Below, in pieces: positions 32,491 to 42,156 of a stretch of 64,000 nucleotides of DNA. Position numbers and translations under genes: made by a program. Every line of letters begins with the position of its first letter. Position 1 is the stretch's first letter. Source of the DNA: Arthrobacter_B citreus (GTDB lineage Bacteria; Actinomycetota; Actinomycetes; Actinomycetales; Micrococcaceae); assembly GCF_042429235.1 (NCBI RefSeq), contig NZ_JBHMBA010000006.1, one strand, 5' to 3'. The notes under the pieces were generated by a model that saw only the letters and a list, made by a program, of their open reading frames with translations, was not told the DNA's origin and made no database searches.

Positions 32491-35400
32491 ATGTTTAATG
32501 ACTGGCAAGGCCTCGACAGCGAACTCGCACAATTTGTAGCGGACGACTCCCGCAGAGCTGTCGAGGCGTATCGCATTCGCCCGGAGCTCGTGCAGGAACA
32601 GAGCAATATCGAGCAGGCAACGGTCCAAGGCGGCTACGGACGCAAACAGCTCAACGAACTCATCCAAAATGCTGCGGATGCCATGGACGGGCTCGAAGGC
32701 CGTATACGGGTTGTGCTCACTGAAGGTGCGCTCTACTGCGCCAATGAGGGCATGCCGTTTCAGCGTGAAGGGTTTCGCGCTCTGCTGCTTTCGCACTCGT
32801 CGTCGAAGCGAGACGACCAAATCGGAAGGTTCGGTCTGGGCTTCAAGTCCGTGCTGCAGATTACGGACACCCCACACATTTTCAGCCGCACTGCATCAGT
32901 CCGGTGGGACAAGGCGCAGAGCGAATCTTTGCTCGCCGAAATCGCACCGGGGCTCCACGATTATCCCGTCCTCCGCCTTGCCTCCCCCGTGGATCCCATC
33001 GAAGCAGCCGCTGGGGATACCGTCCTCACTGAGCTCATGTCTTGGGCATCCACCGTCGTCAAACTTCCCCTAAAACCCAACATCACATGGCTGTCCGAAG
33101 AACTCAAAAAGTTCCCGCCTGAGTTCCTCCTCTTTTCTGACCAGATCGGAAGACTTGAGCTAGACGACCGGCGCGAAGGTTCGAATATTCATTGGAGCGC
33201 CAAGCGGACCGGGTCCCATGTCATTCTGACCGACGGCAGCGACTCCAGCGAATGGCGCGTTTTCACGGCGAAACACGTGTTTAGTGAAACAGCGAAGTCC
33301 GATGCGGGCAGCATCGTGGCCCGAGATGATGCCAAGGTTGTCTGGGCAGTGCCGGTGGCTGGCAAAGTGCGTCAGAACCTGGGCAGCTTCTGGAATTATT
33401 TTCCAACAACCTCGCAGACCACTCTGCGCGGAATCGTCAACGCTCCGTTCAAGATGAACGAAGACCGGCACAACATGCTTCGCAGCGAATATAATCGCGA
33501 AATTCTGATTAGAACCCTGCCACGCATGGTCGCGGGAGCGCTTCCGGAGCTCTCGCCCGCTGATGATCCAGCCAGTTTCCTGGACTTGCTCCCTGCGCGT
33601 GGAAGGGAAGCCCGTTCCTGGGCGGACGAAGTGATCAATCTGCCCGTTATGCAGGCAGTCGCTGCGGTGCCTTCGCTCCCTGACCGGATGGGGCGGCTCC
33701 AATCCGCCGCCACGATTCATGTCCCGCCTGCCCTGGAAGAAGCAACCAGGCTGGAAGAAAAGTGGAATGCCACCGTCGGCCGTGACCGGCCGTGGGTACA
33801 CGAGTCAGCGCTGAATAGCCGGACTCGCTCCGCCCAGGTCAATCGCATCCTTGAGCTCAATCGCACAAAGCGGACATCTGTCACCGTGTGGCTTGAAGAG
33901 GTAGTCGCTGACGGGAGCTTGGACAGCATTGAGAGCGCCCTGGAAATTGCCGTCGAAATCCATAAGCGCTACCCGGATCTGCAGGAAGCCATGCGCCGGA
34001 GCAGAGTAGTTCTGGCAGCGGACGGAGAAATGCGTCCGCTGATTACACGGGATCTCTTCCTACCCCTGTCCCCACATGAGACAGAGTCTAAGTTCGTTGC
34101 CAATGCTCTCTACGAGCATGATCACGTAGCGGACTATCTTCGGATCCTCGGATTCCAGGCCTTGAATGCACAGGGAAGAATTGTCCGTATCGCCCGGGAA
34201 ATATCCGAGAACTACGACTCCGCAGAAACTGCTGAGTCTCTCTGGCGGATGTCCCGGTCCCTCCAGGTGCCAGAAACGCTGCAGATACTCCGTGAAAACA
34301 CAGACACCGAGCGTCTCTTGGTCAAGTGCAAGAACGGCACGTGGAAGCCGCTCCGCCTCGTCTGGCTCCCAGGGGTACTTATCCCGGCGGGTTCGCCCGG
34401 TGACGAGCATCTGCTGGTGGACGAGCTGTTCCACCGCCCGGATCTCCGCCTTCTGCAGAATCTCGGTGCCCGCACAAATATCAGTGCACCGTCCATGCAA
34501 CAGGCGGGGGTACTTTACGAAACATGGAAATCGCAGCTCAGCCGTCAGATCTCCCAGGCATCCGCGTCCGGCCCTGAACCGGTTTCTCCCTCCAGCCTAA
34601 AGTTCCCTCCAGCTCTTTGCACCGAAGGTCTGGAACTGCTTGCCGACGCGTCCTTTGCTACCCGAGCGAAGGTCACCGAGCGGCTTCTGTCGAATGAGCA
34701 GTATCCGGTTTCCGTCCATTACGGCAACATCGTCCGTACTTCGGAATCCGTGGATGGTCCTGATCTCTGGTGGATCCGTAACTTCGGTGTTCTCAGAACT
34801 CCGTTGGGGCTGGTGGACGTCAAATACTGTGTCGGCCAGCTCCCTGGTTTCCCAGAGATGTTCCTTCCCTACCCGGGAGACATTGCTCAAACCCTCAACC
34901 TGCCTACCGATCCCCGAGTGGTCCAGTGGACTTTCGTTCTCCCTGCCGCCGAAAGCAAACTCACCCTGTCCCAGGTCCACCAGCTCTACGGATGCATGGC
35001 ACGTGCGGGGCTGAAAGCTCCCAAGGAATTGCTGGTCCCGTTCAAGGACGGAACAACCCGCCATCTGACCTCACACGTCATTCTGGCCGCGGATGAAGCC
35101 ACTTTCGCCTTTCTGCGCTCCCGCCCCAACGTAGCCTGCCTCTACACGGGCAATGATGAACTTGACGCAGCGCTCTCCGAGATGTGGGGCATGGACAGGG
35201 TGTCTGTATCTTCAAGGGCATCGCTTGAGCATGTTCCTGATGCTGACAAAGAGCCAATTGCGCTGGGCAAACTGTTCCCGCAGGTCCACCGGGTCGTCAG
35301 CGGCGCTAAAGCCGGCATGCTCGCTGTACCGTGCTCGGAACTCCGAACCGTGCTCAGTAATGACTTCGACGAGACGCGCATAGTCACGGACCACAAGTCT

Positions 35401-37143
35401 CGGATCGAAGACGGCGTCTTTTATTACTCGTCTTCCCTACAGCCCCGCAACGTTCTCGGAGCGTTGTTGGAAAGTCTGGGATCGAGACTCTCAGCCCATG
35501 ATGTTGCCAGCCGTCTCAAGAAACTGGAAGAAGAACGCAAGCGTCTTGAACGCGAACAGAAAGTACGCGCGAAAGACACAGAAGCAGGTCGTTTCGTAGC
35601 GCTGGTGGGCCGGCAGAAGCTCATGAATTTGCTCCCAGCGGAGCTGATTCAGTTGGCGGAGAACCGAGGGCTGAATCTCACCGACGATCTGCTGTTCGCA
35701 ATAATGCAAACCCTCCACGGCAGCAATCTCCTAAAAGTGACCAAGTCGCTGGTCGATGACGACATGGTTGACCCAGAACAATTCCGAGGTAGCCGCGACG
35801 AAAAGGAATTCCTCGAGGATCTCCTAGGGTTTTCATTCGATCGATCGGACTCGATTAAGCGCAGGAAACCGGAGCGGGAAGAGGTTACCGGGCCAGTGCG
35901 TCTATCGCCTCTGCATGATTACCAGTCAAGTGTCCTCGACAAAGTTCTCCGATTGCTGGAAGGCAGCTCAGGCAAGAAGAGAGGAATCCTTCAGCTTCCG
36001 ACGGGCGCTGGAAAGACCCGTGTCGCCGTCGAATCCGCAATCCGCGACGTGGAGAAGTCCAACGGCAAGCGCTTGATTGTTTGGATCGCTCAGACTGAAG
36101 AACTCTGCGAGCAGGCCGTCGAAACGTGGATGTATGTATGGCAGGCCGCCGGTCCCGCCGGGGAGCGGATGGCTGTTAGCCGCCTTTGGGGCGGCAACAA
36201 GGCGGCTCCCGAAGAAACCAAGCTCCATCTTGTCGTGGCAACGATCCAAACCCTCGCCAGCATCCAAGAAAACCGGCGCCTGACCTACGACTGGATGTCC
36301 CGGCCCGACCTCGTCATCATTGATGAAGCCCACGCTGCAACAACCCCGTCCTACACACGGGTGCTCAGTTGGTTCGGACGATCCTACACAGACAACAGCA
36401 ACCTGCTCCTCGGCTTGTCTGCAACGCCCTACCGGGGCGCCAACGAGGCGGAGACCAAACGACTGGTTAACCGGTTCGGTGGGAATCTCATCGTTCCTGA
36501 GCAGTTCGACTCGGATGACGCCCACAACTACCTTCAGCGCATGGGCGTTCTCGCGAGCGTCAAACATGTCGAGCTGGAAGGTATTAAGATCCAGCTGAAA
36601 GATATGGCGAGCGTTCATAACAGCGACGAGCAATCGTCGATGCTGGAAGCCAGGCTTGATCTCAATCAGGTGGCGCAGAGCCAGACACGAAACAACGTCA
36701 TCCTCGACCACATCAAGAGCCGAGGAAAAGATGGCACCACTTTGGTCTTTGCCGCTTCCGTAGCACACGCTGAGGCCCTGGCCGCGGTACTGTCATTGGA
36801 GGGTCTCCCAGCGGCAGCGATTTCGTCGAAGACGGATGCAGCCCACCGCCGGCGCCTCATTGAGGACTTCCGTAAGGGTCGCATCAACGTGCTCACGAAT
36901 TTTGACGTTCTGTCGCAGGGATTTGACGCCCCGAAGGTGGATGCCGTGTACGTTTGCCGTCCGACGTTTTCCCCTAACAAGTACATTCAGATGGTCGGAC
37001 GAGGACTCCGTGGACCCAAGAACGGTGGAAGCGAAGAAGTCCTGATCGTGAACGTCAGGGATAACCTCGAACAGTACGGCGAGAAACTGGCTTTCACGGA
37101 ATTCGACTATCTATGGAACGCAGGAACCGTTAGTGCTCGCTGA
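32491..37143 (+). CDS. HSP90-like ATPase fused to SF2 helicase
   Basis: A 1550-aa protein with two nucleotide-using ends. Residues 55-65 (ELIQNAADAMD) and 112-122 (GRFGLGFKSVL) are the N and G boxes of a GHKL/HSP90-type ATPase as in sacsin and MORC-like proteins. About 900 residues of unrecognised sequence follow, with a charged coiled coil near 1010-1030 (KKLEEERKRLEREQKVRAKD). The C-terminal 400 residues form an SF2 helicase: LPTGAGKTR (~1168), IIDEAHAA (~1278), GLSATPYRG (~1309) and QMVGRGLRG (~1500). GGGGG precedes ATG 32491. The stop overlaps the next gene by 11 nt. Probably the DNA-sensing or remodelling motor of the island. Confidence 0.9.
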   Translation: MFNDWQGLDSELAQFVADDSRRAVEAYRIRPELVQEQSNIEQATVQGGYGRKQLNELIQNAADAMDGLEGRIRVVLTEGALYCANEGMPFQREGFRALLLSHSSSKRDDQIGRFGLGFKSVLQITDTPHIFSRTASVRWDKAQSESLLAEIAPGLHDYPVLRLASPVDPIEAAAGDTVLTELMSWASTVVKLPLKPNITWLSEELKKFPPEFLLFSDQIGRLELDDRREGSNIHWSAKRTGSHVILTDGSDSSEWRVFTAKHVFSETAKSDAGSIVARDDAKVVWAVPVAGKVRQNLGSFWNYFPTTSQTTLRGIVNAPFKMNEDRHNMLRSEYNREILIRTLPRMVAGALPELSPADDPASFLDLLPARGREARSWADEVINLPVMQAVAAVPSLPDRMGRLQSAATIHVPPALEEATRLEEKWNATVGRDRPWVHESALNSRTRSAQVNRILELNRTKRTSVTVWLEEVVADGSLDSIESALEIAVEIHKRYPDLQEAMRRSRVVLAADGEMRPLITRDLFLPLSPHETESKFVANALYEHDHVADYLRILGFQALNAQGRIVRIAREISENYDSAETAESLWRMSRSLQVPETLQILRENTDTERLLVKCKNGTWKPLRLVWLPGVLIPAGSPGDEHLLVDELFHRPDLRLLQNLGARTNISAPSMQQAGVLYETWKSQLSRQISQASASGPEPVSPSSLKFPPALCTEGLELLADASFATRAKVTERLLSNEQYPVSVHYGNIVRTSESVDGPDLWWIRNFGVLRTPLGLVDVKYCVGQLPGFPEMFLPYPGDIAQTLNLPTDPRVVQWTFVLPAAESKLTLSQVHQLYGCMARAGLKAPKELLVPFKDGTTRHLTSHVILAADEATFAFLRSRPNVACLYTGNDELDAALSEMWGMDRVSVSSRASLEHVPDADKEPIALGKLFPQVHRVVSGAKAGMLAVPCSELRTVLSNDFDETRIVTDHKSRIEDGVFYYSSSLQPRNVLGALLESLGSRLSAHDVASRLKKLEEERKRLEREQKVRAKDTEAGRFVALVGRQKLMNLLPAELIQLAENRGLNLTDDLLFAIMQTLHGSNLLKVTKSLVDDDMVDPEQFRGSRDEKEFLEDLLGFSFDRSDSIKRRKPEREEVTGPVRLSPLHDYQSSVLDKVLRLLEGSSGKKRGILQLPTGAGKTRVAVESAIRDVEKSNGKRLIVWIAQTEELCEQAVETWMYVWQAAGPAGERMAVSRLWGGNKAAPEETKLHLVVATIQTLASIQENRRLTYDWMSRPDLVIIDEAHAATTPSYTRVLSWFGRSYTDNSNLLLGLSATPYRGANEAETKRLVNRFGGNLIVPEQFDSDDAHNYLQRMGVLASVKHVELEGIKIQLKDMASVHNSDEQSSMLEARLDLNQVAQSQTRNNVILDHIKSRGKDGTTLVFAASVAHAEALAAVLSLEGLPAAAISSKTDAAHRRRLIEDFRKGRINVLTNFDVLSQGFDAPKVDAVYVCRPTFSPNKYIQMVGRGLRGPKNGGSEEVLIVNVRDNLEQYGEKLAFTEFDYLWNAGTVSAR

Positions 37144-38938
37144 TATCAGCCTCGATTCCAGTCAAGAGGCAGTCGCGTCCGCCCCGGCGGAGGAGCGGCA
37201 GTTCGTGCAGGCAGCAGCGGGACAGGGAAAAACTGAAGTTCTTGTTTCTCGGATTTTGTATCTCATGGAGGAAGGCCTCAACCCTGCTGACGAGATCCTT
37301 GTCCTGAGCTTCTCGCGGGCAGCCGTAGAAGCGGTCCGCAAACGCGCAAGGAACGCGGATCTGGAAAGCGTGCAGATCAGGACCTTCGACTCTTTCGCCG
37401 CGCAGATCCTCCTCGACGAGTCTGATGCGGACGAGGCGCTCAGCGGATCCTTCGACTCTCGCATTCGTCAGGCCACCGAGCTTCTTAAGGGTGAGAACGT
37501 CCCTGACCGTGCTCTCCCCCTTAAACACATCCTTATCGATGAAGCGCAGGATCTGGTTGGGGACCGCGCAGAAATGGTCAAGGCACTTCTTGACGCATGC
37601 GACGAAGACCTCGGCTTCACCGTGTTGGGAGACCCGCTTCAAGGTATCTACGATTTCCAGCTGGACGAGTCCGAGTCCCAGCTGAGTTCGGCTGAGTTTG
37701 TAGCGGATCTGCATGAACGCTACGGAGCCGAATTCAGAAGCCTGGAAAATCACTATAGGGCCCGCTCTGATCAGGCGAGAGAGCTCATTGCCATTGGTGA
37801 CCGTATCAGGGGTATGGATCCAGGCAATGCCGTGGGCATGGGTCATCGTCTGCTCGACGAGTTCCGCGTCTCCGAAGGAAACAGCTCATCGCTCCTGGAC
37901 GAGACCGCATGCCTGGAACCGGTAGCTGGCGGAACTACTGCACTGCTGTGTTCCACCAATTACGAAGTGCTTATCAGCAGTGAGCTCCTCTGGGCGGCCG
38001 GGTACCCGCACGTCGTACGCCGGCGTGCCCAGGATATGAGCGTGGCCCCCTGGGTGTATCGCGTTTTCCGAGACATCCAGGCCCGTCCACAACCACGAGC
38101 AACCGTCCTGCAGCTCCTGGAGAACGAAGGATTGGACGAGGACAAGTGGCTGGATCTAAAAACAGCTGAGGGCGACTTTCGATCCTATGAGTCGCTGGAC
38201 GTCGGTCGCCTGGCGCGGCGTTTGCGTGGGCGGTCAGTACCCCTGTCTCTAACGGTGTCAGACCAGGCCCCGCTCACGGTATCGACGGTCCACAGGGCCA
38301 AAGGCCTGGAGTTCGACAACATCCTGTACGTTCCCCCAATACCGGGTTGGCCAGGGTCCGAGAAAGACGAACCAGGCCTCAAGCAAAAGTACGTAGCGCT
38401 GTCTCGGGCCCGGGAAATGGTCATCACGACCCGAATACCCAAGCACGCCCTCGTATCGGCGCGCACCACTGACAAACCCAGCCGCTGGAGTGAGGTCGGC
38501 TACGGAAAAGGAAAGCTCCCGTATGTAAAGCGTCTTGAGTTTCTGAACGACGACGTCGAATCGGTTTTCCCGGTCGGTGCCGTTGTCGCAGAAAAGTCAG
38601 ATGTGCTCCCCATGGAACGGATGACTGAAGATCTCATAGGAGAGCTGGTGACTGGAGAGCTGTACACCGACGACTTCGATTCTGTTCCACGTTATCTGCT
38701 GCGTATCGGCAGCGGAGAAATCATCGGCCGTACAAGCGACAAGTTTGGGTATGCAATGAAACGTGCATACAGCATCCGCCCCGGAAGCAACTGGCCCAAG
38801 ACTTTCTCCGGCTGCCGGGTCACTTCCATCGAATGCGCGGCCGGAAGCCCCGAAGATACCCACTACGCCGGCCTGGGTGACTCGGGCATGTGGTTGTTGC
38901 CGCGTCTGACCGGACTCATAAAACTTGAATGGAAGTAG
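37133..38938 (+). CDS. UvrD/Rep-type SF1 helicase
   Basis: A 601-aa SF1A helicase with Walker A in AAAGQGKTEVL (residues 26-36), LSFSRAAVEAVRKRA, motif II LIDEAQDLVGD (~134), GDPLQGIYDFQ, STVHRAKGLEFDNILY and YVALSRAREMVITT. It is shorter than UvrD, with small 1B/2B insertions. The C-terminal 130 residues carry no recognised domain. GTG 37133 lies inside the end of the ATPase-helicase gene (11-nt overlap), so the two proteins should be made in linked amounts. Likely role: unwinding or clearing DNA for the neighbouring factors. Confidence 0.88.
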   Translation: MLADISLDSSQEAVASAPAEERQFVQAAAGQGKTEVLVSRILYLMEEGLNPADEILVLSFSRAAVEAVRKRARNADLESVQIRTFDSFAAQILLDESDADEALSGSFDSRIRQATELLKGENVPDRALPLKHILIDEAQDLVGDRAEMVKALLDACDEDLGFTVLGDPLQGIYDFQLDESESQLSSAEFVADLHERYGAEFRSLENHYRARSDQARELIAIGDRIRGMDPGNAVGMGHRLLDEFRVSEGNSSSLLDETACLEPVAGGTTALLCSTNYEVLISSELLWAAGYPHVVRRRAQDMSVAPWVYRVFRDIQARPQPRATVLQLLENEGLDEDKWLDLKTAEGDFRSYESLDVGRLARRLRGRSVPLSLTVSDQAPLTVSTVHRAKGLEFDNILYVPPIPGWPGSEKDEPGLKQKYVALSRAREMVITTRIPKHALVSARTTDKPSRWSEVGYGKGKLPYVKRLEFLNDDVESVFPVGAVVAEKSDVLPMERMTEDLIGELVTGELYTDDFDSVPRYLLRIGSGEIIGRTSDKFGYAMKRAYSIRPGSNWPKTFSGCRVTSIECAAGSPEDTHYAGLGDSGMWLLPRLTGLIKLEWK

Positions 38939-38946
38939 GCAAATAC

Positions 38947-41900
38947 ATGTCTAATCTCGACGCCAAGTACGCTTTCCGGAGCGAGATGGTCGACCGTCTT
39001 GTGGAAGACCTCTACGGCCCTTCCTCACCCGATGAGGTTCTCACTGAACGTCCCCTTGAACGGTACGTGACCGGAGTTCTTTGGCCGGCCGCGGATGACA
39101 CACTTGAAGACGCCCCCGACGAACCGGAATCAGCAGCCGTCGAGGCAGGCGATTCTGCCGATGACAGCCCGGTCGCCAATGCCAGGCTCACTTACCCGAC
39201 CAGTCTCGGGCTTACCGTCTCAGTTGATCTAGCCAAGGCCACCTCCATCCGGGTCATACCGCAGGCAGCGCAGTACATACCAACTCTCTCTGCCGTCCAG
39301 GATCCCCGCCGGCGTTCAGACTCCTATGAGTGGCGTCGCGCTCCGATTGAGGGCCTCCCAGTGACTATCGACTTGCTGAAGACCGGACGACAGATCACCA
39401 ACATTGAAGGTGGCGGCCTCGAGCTTTATGCGCTGGTTCGCCCCTCCCAGAATGATGTTGTGACTGTAACGCTCGCTTTGAGAAACCGTCGGCCGAAGCA
39501 GGATGGCGAGGACCGCGACCAGGCTTCCTGGTTCCAGGTCGGCCTCACCGTGGAAGCTGATGCGCCCGCACTCGCTGATCGTTCCAAGCTGCGCACTGAC
39601 GTCTCCCCCGATGAAGACCTTGCCTCGTCCGAGTTGCTGTACAGGAATCAAATGGTATTCGGCGCTGGCCACGGATGCGCCGTGACCTGGGACCCAGATG
39701 ACGTCCACGAAGACCGCTGCCGCAAAGTGTCGACCACCTACATTCCCCGCCAAGAGGTCTCAAGGTCCATGGCAGGCGGTACCCACGCAGACCTCCGTCT
39801 CGGTCTCCTGAGCTCCGGGAGCCGTGACGAAGTCATCGAACAGCTCGAAACGCTGGTCAGGGACTACTCAGAGTGGATCTCGCGGACCCGTTTAGCGTCA
39901 GAAAACGGGGAAGGCGCTTCAGCAGTCCCCGGGCACCTGCAGCCAACCGCTGAAAAGCACCTGGATTCGGCAGAGGAGTCCCGGGACCGCATCCAGGCAG
40001 GCATTGAGCTGCTTCGGACAAGTGACGAGGCCTTCACCGCGTTTCAGCTGGCCAACCGTGCCATGCACTTTCAGCGCTCCCGCCAGGATTGGGTGCGGGC
40101 CGGGCGGCCGGGTGAGTTCAGTCTGGGAGATAACCAAAGCTGGCGGCCATTCCAGATTGCTTTCATCCTCTTGAATCTGCCCTCGGTCACCGATGAGGAC
40201 CACCAGGAGCGGGATTTTGCAGACCTTCTGTGGTTCCCAACCGGTGGAGGAAAGACGGAGGCTTACCTGGGACTCATCGCGTACTGCCTCCTCCTTCGGC
40301 GGCTCCGTGACCCGATGGTCAGCGGAGTAGCAGTGATCATGCGGTACACCCTTCGTCTCTTGACCATTCAGCAGTTCGAACGCGCCGCTATGCTCATTTG
40401 CTCGCTTGAGCACGTTCGAAAAACCGCTGCAGAAAACCTTGGGGATGCTTCTTTCGGCATTGGTCTGTGGGTGGGCGCCGCTGCCACACCGAACGACACG
40501 AAGGAAGCCCGGAGGAACCTGGGTAAACTGCGCAACGGCGAGGACGTAGTAGAAGGCAACCCTTGCCAGATCGAAGCGTGCCCGTGGTGCGGCAGCCGGC
40601 TCACCGTAGACAACTACGTGATCGAAAAGCAGCCGTATGAACGCATGAAAGTCAGCTGCCCGAACCGGGACTGTGATTACAGCTCCGGACTGCCTGTGCA
40701 CATCGTTGACACGGACGTCTATCGCGAGCGCCCCGAGCTCGTTATCGGCACGGTGGATAAGTTCGCACGCATGGCTTGGAAAGGCGACGTTGCCAATATT
40801 TTCGGCCGCGTCCATGCGGGTGAGCCAGGACCTGATCTCATCATCCAGGATGAGCTGCACTTGATCTCGGGGCCGTTGGGATCCACCGTAGGTTTGTTCG
40901 AGACAGCAGTGGATCTTGCTTCCAGCAGCGTTGGGCGCGCAGGGGGCGTTGACGGCGCAGTCCGCCGCCCGAAGGTCATCGCGTCAACCGCAACCATTCG
41001 CCGTGCCGACGCGCAGATTCGAGCGGTCTTCAACCGCACCTCGCGTCTTTTCCCGCAGCCCGGGACCGATCCCAACGACTCGTTTTTTGCCGAACAGGCA
41101 CCTCGTGCAGAGTACGGAACCCGCGAATATGTGGGGGTTATGGCGGCCGGGACCAGCCATGCAACGTTGATGGTGCGCACGTACGCCTCACTGCTCCATT
41201 CCGCAGCCGTTCTTGAAGGTGACGATGCCACGCGCGACCCCTACTGGACCCTCATGGGCTACTTCAACAGCCTCCGTGTGCTGGGTTCGGCGTACCTCCA
41301 GGTTTACGACGACGTCCGTGCCCGCCTAAAACTGTTGGCGTCGCGTGAGGGCATTTCCGAGGCTCGTGAAGTCGAACTGTCCGAGCTGACAAGCCGTGTC
41401 TCCAGCAACCTGATCCCTGGCGCTCTGAAGTCGCTCGAGACCGGACTCGGAGATGCACGAACTCCTGACGACGTCGTCCTGGCAACAAACATGATCTCTG
41501 TGGGCCTCGACGTCGATCGCCTGGGCCTGATGGCTGTAATGGGACAGCCACAGTCCAACGCTGAGTACATCCAAGCAACCAGCCGCGTCGGCCGAAAACA
41601 CCCTGGCCTTGTCGTGACGATCTTCAATTCGGCAAAGTCCCGGGACCGGTCCCATTACGAGGGGTTCATTCCGTACCACCAGGCCCTCTACCGTGCCGTT
41701 GAGGCTACTAGCGCCACTCCGTTTGCCGCGCGCTCCCGAGACCGTGCACTCCACGCCGTCATGGTCTCCGCGCTCAGGATGATGGAAGGACGGCTGCGGG
41801 ATGATGACCGGGCCGGAAACATCTCGAAGGCCGGCACGTCGGTGCAGCAGGTCTTTGAGTTCATTCGTGCTCGGGTCACCGCAATACAACCCGTGGACGC

Positions 41901-42156
41901 GGAGGCGACGATCTTGGAACTTGAGAATCTTCTCGCGACGTGGCGCAAGGAGGCTGCCATCAATCCGAAGCTCCGTTATTGGCTGATGCGTGATCCAGAC
42001 AATTCTCTGCTTGTCGACTTTGCGAAGGCACTCGAAGACCCGAAGTATCGTCCAACCACAACCAGAACGCCCTGGCCCACACCGTCCAGCATGCGAGATG
42101 TGGACGCTGAAACGACACTGCGACCCATTAGGGCTCGGAAGGATGCGAATGCCTAG
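38947..42156 (+). CDS. drmA: DISARM helicase DrmA
   Basis: A 1069-aa SF2 helicase with the features of DrmA, the core DNA translocase of DISARM. Walker A is FPTGGGKTEAYLGL (~428), a four-cysteine zinc-like cluster follows (CPWCG ... CPNRDC, ~535-565), then the IIQDELHLISGPLGS box (~632), IASTATIRRADAQ, and NMISVGLDVDRLG plus QATSRVGRKHPGL (~875). ATG 38947 is preferred; ATG 38929 overlaps the previous gene and has no ribosome site. In known DISARM, DrmA works with DrmB on incoming DNA. Its stop overlaps the DrmB start by 8 nt. Confidence 0.92.
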   Translation: MSNLDAKYAFRSEMVDRLVEDLYGPSSPDEVLTERPLERYVTGVLWPAADDTLEDAPDEPESAAVEAGDSADDSPVANARLTYPTSLGLTVSVDLAKATSIRVIPQAAQYIPTLSAVQDPRRRSDSYEWRRAPIEGLPVTIDLLKTGRQITNIEGGGLELYALVRPSQNDVVTVTLALRNRRPKQDGEDRDQASWFQVGLTVEADAPALADRSKLRTDVSPDEDLASSELLYRNQMVFGAGHGCAVTWDPDDVHEDRCRKVSTTYIPRQEVSRSMAGGTHADLRLGLLSSGSRDEVIEQLETLVRDYSEWISRTRLASENGEGASAVPGHLQPTAEKHLDSAEESRDRIQAGIELLRTSDEAFTAFQLANRAMHFQRSRQDWVRAGRPGEFSLGDNQSWRPFQIAFILLNLPSVTDEDHQERDFADLLWFPTGGGKTEAYLGLIAYCLLLRRLRDPMVSGVAVIMRYTLRLLTIQQFERAAMLICSLEHVRKTAAENLGDASFGIGLWVGAAATPNDTKEARRNLGKLRNGEDVVEGNPCQIEACPWCGSRLTVDNYVIEKQPYERMKVSCPNRDCDYSSGLPVHIVDTDVYRERPELVIGTVDKFARMAWKGDVANIFGRVHAGEPGPDLIIQDELHLISGPLGSTVGLFETAVDLASSSVGRAGGVDGAVRRPKVIASTATIRRADAQIRAVFNRTSRLFPQPGTDPNDSFFAEQAPRAEYGTREYVGVMAAGTSHATLMVRTYASLLHSAAVLEGDDATRDPYWTLMGYFNSLRVLGSAYLQVYDDVRARLKLLASREGISEAREVELSELTSRVSSNLIPGALKSLETGLGDARTPDDVVLATNMISVGLDVDRLGLMAVMGQPQSNAEYIQATSRVGRKHPGLVVTIFNSAKSRDRSHYEGFIPYHQALYRAVEATSATPFAARSRDRALHAVMVSALRMMEGRLRDDDRAGNISKAGTSVQQVFEFIRARVTAIQPVDAEATILELENLLATWRKEAAINPKLRYWLMRDPDNSLLVDFAKALEDPKYRPTTTRTPWPTPSSMRDVDAETTLRPIRARKDANA

